A stretch of DNA of 64,000 nt from Strobilurus pachycystidiatus (lineage: Eukaryota > Basidiomycota > Agaricomycetes > Agaricales > Physalacriaceae), in the NCBI GenBank assembly GCA_019915135.1, contig JAHLMK010000015.1, positions 868,001-932,000 of the forward strand, in the 5' to 3' direction. How positions within the stretch are numbered: position 1 is the stretch's first letter; every line of letters begins with the position of its first letter. Under the pieces are notes generated by a model that did no database searches, was not told the origin of the DNA, and saw only the letters and a program-made list of their open reading frames with translations. Positions 56,155 through 64,000 of this stretch are shown here, piece by piece. A program made the position numbers and the translations under genes.

Positions 56155-57720
56155 GAAGATCGAAGCTACCCTCTTACCACCCACCACACACCCCTGTCGC
56201 TCGGCACGCTGCCGTTTGACATCCCCTTACACCTACCCTCACCCACACTCTCATCCATCACATCCCCATTCGCCTTTTCTTCACACAGGTCATTCCGGTC
56301 TCCCCGTGCTAACACCTAGAGCAAGGTGCCCACGGACATACCGAAGTAGCCACTTTCGTGCGAACGAACTCTTGGCAGTTTCACTTCACTGTGAGCTGTT
56401 TGCGGGCCAACCCCTGCTCCCAGATAGACTTCGGCTACTCTCAAACGAGAGGACGTCGGCTGGGCAACTGCGAACGTACGGCAAGTACTTGGGCTCCGTA
56501 GAACTACGTAACCGATACCTGTTGTGTAGACTAGCGTAGATACCTTATCTACTCTTACTTACCCTTACTTTACCTTTACCAATACCTTTACGATACTATT
56601 TCCCCACATCACCAGGTTCTGGATCTCTTCACCGATCTAGACCACCTCTTCACCGTCACCTCCATCCCATCACCTATCACACCAACCGCATCATCTACAC
56701 CCATTACCCCATCTACTCCCACACCCCTACACCACCAATTCACTATGTCTCAACACGGCAACGAGCAGCCGCAGCAGCACATGCCGCAGCAGAACCCGCA
56801 CGTTGACGTTGAACCCGAAACCCCTACTCCCCGCTCCACCGGCCGATCCTTGGTCAACAAGCCTGACGTCTTCAATGGCGACAAGACCAAGTTCAAGGCA
56901 TGGTGGCGCACGGTGTTCACCTACATCAGGGACGCCAAGAACCAGATCGCCAATGATGGAGAACGGATTGACATCTGTCTTTCCTATATCCGAGGCAACG
57001 AGGTCGATACCTGGGTGCAGAACTACACGGAGGAGCACTTTGACGAAGACGAAGAGGAATGGGAGGTCTCTTGGACCACCTTCAAGAAGGACCTGTCGGC
57101 GCGCTTTGTTGATTCCAACACTGCCCGCAAGGCCCAGATTGCGATTGAGAAGTTGCGCCAAGGCACTGACACTGCCGAGGACTTCTTCCAGAAGTTTGAG
57201 ACTCTGCTTACCCAAGCGGGGTACAAGAAGGAGGACGCCTATGTCATCAGGCTCCTCGAGATGAACATCAACGAGCGGATCATTGATCAGATCTACTCGT
57301 CCCAGTACGGCCTTCCAGACGACTACGCAGAATGGAAGGTGGCGATCACCAAGCTCGACCAACTGTGGAAACGCAGGGAAGAGAGCAAGAAGCTTGGCAG
57401 CCACGCCAAGCCGGCAACACCTCAGCCTGCTGCACAGGCCCAGCCCGCTAAACCAGCCCCCAAGCCCTGGGTTCCCAGGGACAAACAAGATGCAACCGGT
57501 GTCACCTATGGTGGAGCCGGCAAGCCCATGGACATTGACGAGGCCCGACGCAAGGGAGCGTGTTTCAGATGCGGAGGATTAGGACACATTGGACGGGACT
57601 GCCCCACGAGGCGTCCGCAGCAGGTCCGCGGCCTTTGGATGGCCATGACGGAGGATGAACGAAAGAAGTTGGCAGAGGAGTTGGGTTTTGCGAAGCCCCA
57701 GCAGTAGACGCAGCACTGCC
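56155..57720 (+). mobile_element. Truncated second chromovirus copy (leader and gag only)
   Basis: Sequence identity to 50182-51747 holds throughout what I compared and breaks after CACTGCC at 57720. There copy 1 continues GGGGCCCCCC and this copy jumps to unrelated sequence. The junction sits 13 bp past the gag stop. Confidence 0.88.
56745..57707 (+). CDS. gag: Gag of the second chromovirus copy
   Basis: Its 320 residues are identical to the first gag, including the zinc knuckle and the G GGT TTT heptamer (57683-57689). No pol follows, so any expression would give Gag only. Confidence 0.9.
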   Translation: MSQHGNEQPQQHMPQQNPHVDVEPETPTPRSTGRSLVNKPDVFNGDKTKFKAWWRTVFTYIRDAKNQIANDGERIDICLSYIRGNEVDTWVQNYTEEHFDEDEEEWEVSWTTFKKDLSARFVDSNTARKAQIAIEKLRQGTDTAEDFFQKFETLLTQAGYKKEDAYVIRLLEMNINERIIDQIYSSQYGLPDDYAEWKVAITKLDQLWKRREESKKLGSHAKPATPQPAAQAQPAKPAPKPWVPRDKQDATGVTYGGAGKPMDIDEARRKGACFRCGGLGHIGRDCPTRRPQQVRGLWMAMTEDERKKLAEELGFAKPQQ

Positions 57721-58503
57721 TACTTGGTGTCATCTTTGCCTCTGTTATAGCTAGACAACAAAGCCGACTTGAATTCTTTCCACTCTCCTTTAATGAAAGT
57801 AGGCATATCTAACCATTGGTCTCAAATGGTTTCTGGCACAAAGTTACACGCGATTTCAATCATTGTGCCTTCATCCGTAATACCAGACTCGCCAATGATT
57901 TGTTCAATCACCCTTAGAAAATCGGCTATGTTTTCCGATTTTCCATTAAAGTTTGGCGCATTGCTGGTGCCATACTTGGGTATCTTTTTGTCTTTTATGT
58001 CTTCTCTCCACTTCAGAGAAGGAAATTCATCGATGACTAGCGCTCGAACAGTAGTCATTCTTGGAGGTATAAACGTAGGAATGTTTAAAAGATCTTGGTA
58101 ATTTTCTAAGGCTCGGCTTAAAAGTAGAAATTCGAGTTCGGATTGTTCAAGATCAGAATAACTCTTTCTAGGAGCTAATCTTCTTCGAATTGGCGGGGGA
58201 TGTTCAGCTAATCTGCGAACTTTTTCCCGTACTTTTTCTGGTTGATCGTTGAATAGGGCTCCTACTCGTGGTCTGTTCTTTCTTAAACTTCTAGTTCCTA
58301 CTTGGACACTTTGTAGTTCAGATTCTTCAGGAGCAATTCGAGATCCACTAGCAACCGGTGATGTTTCCGGGTTTGCGTCTAGTTGACTTCGGGTGTATTT
58401 AGCAGACTGTCTGCCTTTCTTAGACGTTTTTGGATATAAAGACCACCGATTTGGTTGATCAAAATATAGGACCCCCTCGCGGTGGGCTCCAAAAAGTTGA
58501 TGT
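57721..58503 (-). pseudogene. Degraded gag of another gypsy-like element
   Basis: On the minus strand a reading is open from about 58503: HQLFGAHREGVLYFDQPNRW, SLYPKTSKKGRQSAKYTRSQ, NDQPEKVREKVRRLAEHPPP, then MTTVRALVIDEFPSLKWRED, APNFNGKSENIADFLRVIEQ and CNFVPETI. A TGA interrupts it near 57832. The same frame resumes DQWLDMPTFIKGEWKEFKSA and LLSSYNRGKDDTK and is cut at 57721. The FNGKSENIADFL..FVPE..W..FK block is a retrotransposon gag domain as found in Agaricomycete gypsy elements. There is no ATG at its start and no pol follows. Confidence 0.65.
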
Positions 58504-61500
58504 GCACGTTATTTTAGAGGCGTAGAATCACACCTAACAAACAACACAACTCTTAATACTCTGAATGAGAGTAAGGTTTCTGCGGTTTTGGAATATTGGG
58601 TTTTTGCAATAGAAAATCGAGCTTGATTTACTACAACACTACACTTGAAAAACAAGGTTCTTGCGTAACAGAAACGTAGGTGTGCACAAAGTGCGAGTTT
58701 GAAGGGGGTGGTAGGGATTTTGACCGATTGACAAATCGTCTGGTTTTCAGGGAACAATACACAAGCCTCTGACTGAACTTAGACTATGCGGCTTTCACAA
58801 TCCTCGCGCTGGAGGGGTTGTATCAAGAACACGATAGTCTACTGCCACACTTGGTATGTTTCTTATAACCTCGGTAGGAGCTTATTCTTTGAGTTTTAGT
58901 GTTTGCGTGGGTTTCAGACCAAATCGTGCTCGAATTGCACTTGAACTCGCAAGAGGTTATGCTGGTTAACGCTTTTTGCGACTGAACGGTCCTCTCTAGG
59001 GAAAGGCTGGCTCAGACTGCAAAGTCTCTGTAGTGTCTTTAGGGAGATACTATGCTCAGAAACACCGCCTCTAGTACGTTGAATTCAAGGAACTTTGCTC
59101 TTCGATTAAGTTCACTTTTGTTCTAAACCCTTGCTCTTAGTGCGTTAGGTTTGTTCTTTGGTTCTTAGGTTTGGCTCGAATTCGAGTTTCTTTGGGTGCG
59201 TGCAAATCGAATTTGATTTTGTACAGAGTTAGATTACTACAGTAGAGCTTTGTGGGCTCGTGGCTGCGGGTCACTAAACTAAACTACTATACTGTATCGA
59301 CGCTTCTTTTATACAAACTGGTCCCGACTGTACACTAATCTTAACTTACTAACTAATAGCCACTTGGAGTAAATTTCCGCGCTGTAGACACCAGTCTAGG
59401 CGCTTCCATTTCCTTATTATGCCAGTTTATTCATGACGAACCCTCTAGAGTTGATCCACGTTGACTAATTTCAAGCTCGGATTGCAACATCCTTGCGTGC
59501 TATCGGTCGAATCTATCACATGGGGTTCATCTTCTCTTGGCTCTTAATTGTTCTGAATGCTTCTTTGCGACTCGGATTCTTCAGATTGCGTCACCAATTC
59601 AGTCTCGATTATCTGATTGAGTCTAGAGCTTCATTTCGCTTAAGAATCCACTCTAAGATCCATGATAGATCGTTGACTTGTTGTTCGCAATCTGTCTGCT
59701 TGTTCCAATCTCTACTGATTTCAGGTCAGATTTAATCACCTGAGATCTGAAGAAGCTTGGCTTCTTGATTCTTAACGCTCTTGGCATACTGCGGATTATT
59801 CATGAAGAACACTTGATCATCTTTATCTTTATTGGCTTCTTCGAATAGCTCGGCTGTTACTCGATTTTGTGCTATCGTGGGTTCTAGACTTAGAATTCCA
59901 AGGGGATAGTTGTATCTTGTGATAACATTACTGGGCTTTCATCCCCATTTATGCTGACCTAGACCATTCTGTAGCTTAACCCCATTCTACTTATCATCAG
60001 GAAGTGAGCTAATCAAACTCTAATCGTCTATGAACAACACTGACAAAGTCGAGTCCGAATTACTTGGAACTCGAGTTCGTTTCTTAGACGAGTCCTCTTT
60101 AAGAATGCGTTGATGTGCAAGTTCGGAATAGACCTCTGAAAAGAAGCTATCGTCTAACCACACTATCAATCCTTATCACAACTAGTACTCCTTGTAAGGG
60201 AGCTGGGGTGCACAAAGGTTCGAGAGAACAAGGTGCTTTTGGGTAATGGAGAAATAGAGATGTATTCCGAATCGCTGTAGTTAAACTACGAGTTGTTTTT
60301 GGGGGTGTAGGGATTCTGATCGAAATGACACAAGAAAACCTTGAAGTCGTAGGCCGAACCTCTTGACGTATGAAGACCTTAAACAGCGCGAGGCAATGTA
60401 GCTTCTACCTATCAAGTGCTCTGGTGTACAAGGATTTTGTCTTGGAATCGTCAGGCCGCTACCGCAGGTTTTACGCCACTGGACTGCTAACGATAAGGAC
60501 TCCTTCTTGCACTTAAACCAAACTTCTAGTGTCTTGCACCGGGACCAAAGGTTCCGAAAGGTGTCTCAGACGTTGACAACACTCGTTCAAACTCAACTTA
60601 TTCCTCAAAGGAAAGTACTTCACGAAATAGCGTGAATGCAGGGCAGAACCACTTGCAAACCGGCCTTCTTGCGAATACAAGGTTCTAACACCAAGTAGAT
60701 TCGTTGGTACTTGACTTGGTACGTCGGAATAAGGTTCTTTTGAGTCTTTCAAGGAGCTTGGCAACACCTGATGTCTTTAAATCTTGGAAAGGTCTTTGGG
60801 GTCTTTGGGGTCTTTGGGTTCTTTTGCAGAAATGAGTCGAAACTCGAGATAGATTCACTACAATGGCTGCGTCTGACTAGCGGCTACTGGAGGGGGCTCT
60901 AAACTTCCGAAATATGGGTCCTTTGGGCCCTTTTATACTACTGGTGGGTTCCTACTGAGTAAGCATCTATTCTAGGATCGGATACATCGGACTTTCGAGT
61001 CATACAAGTGCTGGATTCTTATTGGCTATCCCTGGTCGAAACAACTGCGGACAGGCCGCTTGGTCCTTTAGCCATATACGCCACCTTGGCGGTATGGTAT
61101 AATCCTTGGGCCCAGGAGATCGAGGTCTGATAAGGACTTCGATCCTTAGGTATCTTTACGATGCAAGGTCCTACGGATACCTGCTTTCTTGTGGATAGGT
61201 TGGATGGAGATCGTTAAGAACGTCCTTTCGAGCGCAGACACTACAGGGGAGTGCTTTCTTAAAGTGGTAATACACCCTGCTTTTGGGGTGGTCCTTGATC
61301 GTGGATCATGATCGATCGGCATAGCGGAAGGCGTTGGTTCGGAGTCCTTGACAGCTCCGAAGATTGTTTCCCCAAAAGGGTTGTGACGTCCTTGAACTAT
61401 TTCGGGACCTTCCAGGTCTTTGGGTTGAGGTGCGCAGGTCTTGGGTCGCTCGAACTGAACCGCCTGGAGACCTTGGACCCTCCTTGGGTGCGAATGGTTA

Positions 61501-61931
61501 TAGCACATCGTCTGTAGTACAAGGTACACGCAAAGGTACGGGATCTTGAAAGGGATCCAACGCGCGGATAAGGATATTCGGATGAAGGTGATCGAAGGTT
61601 TCGATCGCGCCTGTCCTAAAGGACTTGTTAAGGCGCCTGGACCTTGTCCTGGAGGCTTGCCCGCGTCAAGGCAGTAACTCCTGCGTGCTCTATCCTAAGT
61701 ACTTGACTGGAGGTTCCTAAGGTCTTTGGGCTATTCAGGAATCGCAAAATTCCCCGTTTCTAGTACTGGAATAGTACCCTGCGTATCATCTCCCCTTGAC
61801 TTATGAAATGTCGTCCGCGACATAGTCCTTGGTGGTTCAGAACCTTTATCCTGGGTACCAGGCCGTCGTGACGAAGTCCCCTTTTGGTTTCTGTCGCCCG
61901 ATGGACCCTCTTTTGCCTAACTTCGTTCCAT
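58504..61931. other. 3.4 kb of non-coding, probably transposon-derived DNA
   Basis: No ORF is convincing. Composition is visibly more AT-rich than the gene-bearing part up to about 60.8 kb. Minus-strand TATA-like TATAAAAG lies near 59307 and 60935, as in LTR promoters. Similar word order near 58680-58750 and 60205-60345 (GTGCACAAAG, then GGGGGTG.TAGGGATT.TGA) suggests two diverged related segments. A GTCTTTGGG unit is repeated three times at about 60792-60818. LTR boundaries could not be set. Confidence 0.45.
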
Positions 61932-61938
61932 TATAAAA
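61932..61938 (+). promoter_or_regulatory. TATA box of the small gene
   Basis: TATAAAA lies 55 bp upstream of the ATG at 61987. Confidence 0.6.
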
Positions 61939-61986
61939 GGTCCTGGGACTTGTCCCCAGACCTTTCATTTCTGCCTTTCTTCTATC

Positions 61987-62530
61987 ATGGCTCCCAAAAC
62001 TTGGACTCCCATCGCAAAACTGCTTCCCACAACGCCGCATGTTCCGTCCGCGAAGGACCTGATCACTACGCGCGACCTTGGCGCCGGTCTTGTCGCTTAT
62101 GCGCTCGACTACGACCCTCCTGCCAACACACCCGACTTCCTTATGTACCTCGGCATGCATCTTACGCTCATCATTCCCAAGGTTCATCGTCTGGACCTTA
62201 AGAAGGCGTGCTGGAATCCCGACGTGGCACTGGAGATCACCGGCTATGTTGACAAGATCATGGAGAGAGTCCTTGTGCGTACTCCTTCGCTTTGTTCTTT
62301 TCCTGATCCTGACTTCATCCTGTCCTTGTTTTCTTTAGGCCGTCGCTCATGACCTTCGCACCTTTTCCGAATGGTTCCAAGGTGTCGACGGACATGGCGG
62401 TGTTCTTTTTCAATCTTCGCCTCTATGTAGGGATGCTGGTACACCTTCTTGGGATTCACCCTCAGACGCCAACGCACCACATCGCCCATATTCTTCAACC
62501 TTTGGTGAGCAGCTGCAAGAAGGCGTCTAA
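61987..62530 (+). CDS. Unrecognised two-exon protein within transposon-derived DNA
   Basis: The ATG at 61987 (context ATCATGG) starts MAPKTWTPIAKLLPTTPHVP. It continues SAKDLITTRDLGAGLVAYAL, DYDPPANTPDFLMYLGMHLT and DVALEITGYVDKIMERVL. A GTGCGT..TTTAG intron of about 64 bp (62275-62338) leads into AVAHDLRTFSEWFQGVDGHG and ends LQEGV at TAA 62530, about 159 residues. No family is recognised. The helical amphipathic look of exon 1, the phase-consistent intron and the TATA box argue for a real gene. It may be an accessory gene carried by, or trapped between, retroelements, running antisense to the pol at 62777-64000. Confidence 0.5.
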
Positions 62531-62776
62531 CGCCCCCTTCCCTGATGCTTCGTGCCTTGTCTTGCTTCCTTATTCTATCCTTAGTTCACAGCTACCTTAG
62601 CTACTATTGTAGCCAGCTGGGCACAGAATAAGTCTTAAAATAAAAAAATTTATAGTCTTTGAATAAATGGACCGATGTCCCTCTATTCCCTCTTTACTTT
62701 TCTGATGACGTCCCCGTCATCTGGTATGGTACCTTAGCTTCCTTTGAAGCTATAGGTCATTCCTGGGTGTCCAAGG
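62531..62776. other. 3' flank of the pol fragment
   Basis: Contains a pyrimidine-rich run (about 62688-62713). On the minus strand it is a purine tract downstream of the pol stop, a possible polypurine tract. Confidence 0.35.
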
Positions 62777-64000
62777 TCACGTAGTTCTTGCAAGGACATC
62801 TAAGGTCTTCGTGATCGGTTTACTTATGAAGTGTAGTCGATCAAAGAACTGTTTTCCAAGGTCTATAGGATCTCGTCGCGATACAAAAGGTATTACACGG
62901 AACTGAGCTATCTTGTCTTTGTAGATTGTTCCGTCCAACTCGCAGACCACATAGTTTCCTGCCGAGGTCCTTGTTACTACCGCGTAAGGTCCCATGAACC
63001 TTTCCTTGAACTTCGCATTCATTTCTGATTCGATCCTAGTGTTCCTTACTAGTACTAGTTCACCAGTTTTGAATTTGTAGCGAGGGATACTGTTCTGGAA
63101 GTCCTCTAGGAACTTCGCAGCGGCCTTCTGTTTATTCAGAAGGACCTTTGACCTTAGTCTAACAGTATCTTCTTTGTGCTTGATGAGCTGCCTAGCTCGG
63201 AAGGCCACAAGGTCCGAATGGGAGACCAGTCGGTCTGGTGCTTCAACCAGCCAAGTCAATTCCTCCAGGTCCATTGGCATTATTGGTTCGCAACCGGTTA
63301 CTGCCTGGAACGCTGAAGTACCTAGACTCCTCTTTATGGTAATGCGCTCAGCCCAAAGGACCTCATGTAGGAACTCTGGCCATTGCTCGGGTTTACCCCT
63401 GCATACCTTGAAGAGAGATTGACGGATATCCCAGTGTCCTCGTTCAACCTTTCCGTTGGCTTGCTTATTGTACGCCGTGATCAAGATACCTGTAATACCA
63501 TATTTCTGTTCAATATGTACTAAAGCCTTCTTGATTGCTGGCCCATTGTCGGTTACAATTTCCTTGATACAACCCCACCTGCATAGAATGTCCTCGAAGA
63601 TCCATTCTCCCAGCGACTCGGCGGTCTCTTCCTTGAGAGCCCTTGCCTCTGGCCAACTTGTTAATCCACACCTTGCGACGGTCACAGCATTGAAGCCGGC
63701 CCATTTTGAAGGTCGTTTCTTTCGAATGGATTCCTCTCCTGCCTTAGGCATCCGGAAGGTGTCTATATAAGCCCTTTCGTAGATACCTGGAGTCGAAGTA
63801 ATTGTTGGTGCAACTTTTATGTTACGTTTCTGGCGTTTCTGGCATAGTACACAGGTCCTTACATACCATCGTATGTCGACCTCCATACCTGGCCACCAGA
63901 ATCGCTTCATGATGAGTTGTAATACGGAATATTGTCCTTTATGTCCTGCCCGGTCGTGTAGAGCTTTACAAACCGGGATTCGTTCATTTGGAAGTAGCAC
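62777..64000 (-). mobile_element. Gypsy-like retroelement, C-terminal pol (integrase) only, running off the window
   Basis: A minus-strand ORF of 407 codons is open at the right edge. It has the integrase zinc-binding HH-CC block (HDRAGHKGQYSVLQLIMKRF, then CVLCQKRQKR). The D,D-35-E core follows: AYIDTFRM, EIVTDNGPAIKKALVHIEQK, and ITAYNKQANGKVERGHWDIR. The C-terminal GPY-like end reads ERFMGPYAVVTRTSAGNYVV. The stop is at 62777-62779 after LARTT. No frameshift is visible in this part. It differs from the chromovirus integrase at 54.3-55.1 kb and has no chromodomain, so it is a separate family. The N-terminal pol, gag and 5' LTR lie beyond 64000. Confidence 0.88.

Noticed and set aside
58468..58494. 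GACCCCCTCGCGGTGGGCTCCA looked like a tRNA 3' end or tRNA-type primer-binding site of the minus-strand element
   Set aside because: On the minus strand it is inside an open gag-like reading (FGAHREGVLYFDQ), and it lacks a TTCGA T-loop.

Overview
The window looks like nuclear DNA of a mushroom-forming basidiomycete (Agaricomycetes). Genes are densely packed on both strands. Coding regions are broken by many short introns of about 50 bp with GT..AG ends (one GC..AG case). The gene families are typical of that group: a Clp1-like (clampless) protein, a Zn2Cys6/Fungal_trans regulator, a MYND-finger protein, an F-box-like protein, a DUF262 protein, and a chromodomain-bearing Ty3/gypsy retroelement. 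No prokaryotic operons, CRISPR arrays, or rRNA or tRNA genes were seen.

Layout. 0-9.5 kb: end of an AT-hook gene, a 22-bp minisatellite, a DUF262 gene, the Clp1-like gene, a low-complexity Ser/Pro-rich gene, then about 2.6 kb without a convincing gene. 9.5-17 kb: a secreted GH5 (mannanase-like) protein, a MYND-finger protein, a TB2/DP1/HVA22 membrane-shaping protein and a short-chain dehydrogenase. 17.9-19.6 kb: a gene that can be read only by changing frame twice (decayed, or sequence errors). 20.7-31.6 kb: a large Zn2Cys6 transcription factor, a CLN3/Btn1 lysosomal (vacuolar) membrane protein, and a SNF2 translocase with SUMO-interaction-like motifs. 31.9-48.6 kb: housekeeping and metabolic genes. 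These are two NmrA-like NAD(P)-binding paralogs 15 kb apart, GDP-L-fucose synthase, FAD synthetase, a UNC93-like transporter, Sec62, GDP-mannose 4,6-dehydratase, dephospho-CoA kinase, an F-box-like protein, a FAR-17a/AIG1-like membrane protein and a PIG-L (GPI12) de-N-acetylase. The two enzymes that convert GDP-mannose to GDP-L-fucose lie within 8 kb of each other on the same strand.

49.7-64 kb is a retroelement nest. A young Ty3/gypsy chromovirus is followed, through its own 3' LTR, by a second near-identical LTR-leader-gag that stops abruptly at 57720. At that point it abuts a degraded gag of another element in the opposite orientation. After about 3.5 kb of non-coding DNA comes a small two-exon gene of unknown function with its own TATA box. 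The end of a third element's pol (integrase) then runs off the right edge.

The most notable observation is in the young element. A TATA box in the LTR predicts transcription start near 50060. The 13 bases starting there are perfectly complementary to 13 bases just after the LTR. This is the arrangement expected of a self-primed (Tf1/sushi-type) retrotransposon. The same element has an in-phase G GGT TTT slippery heptamer at the gag/pol overlap, four GATA-factor-like sites in U3, and a pol stop codon that directly abuts the 3' LTR. All intron and exon calls were made by eye and have not been checked against transcripts.
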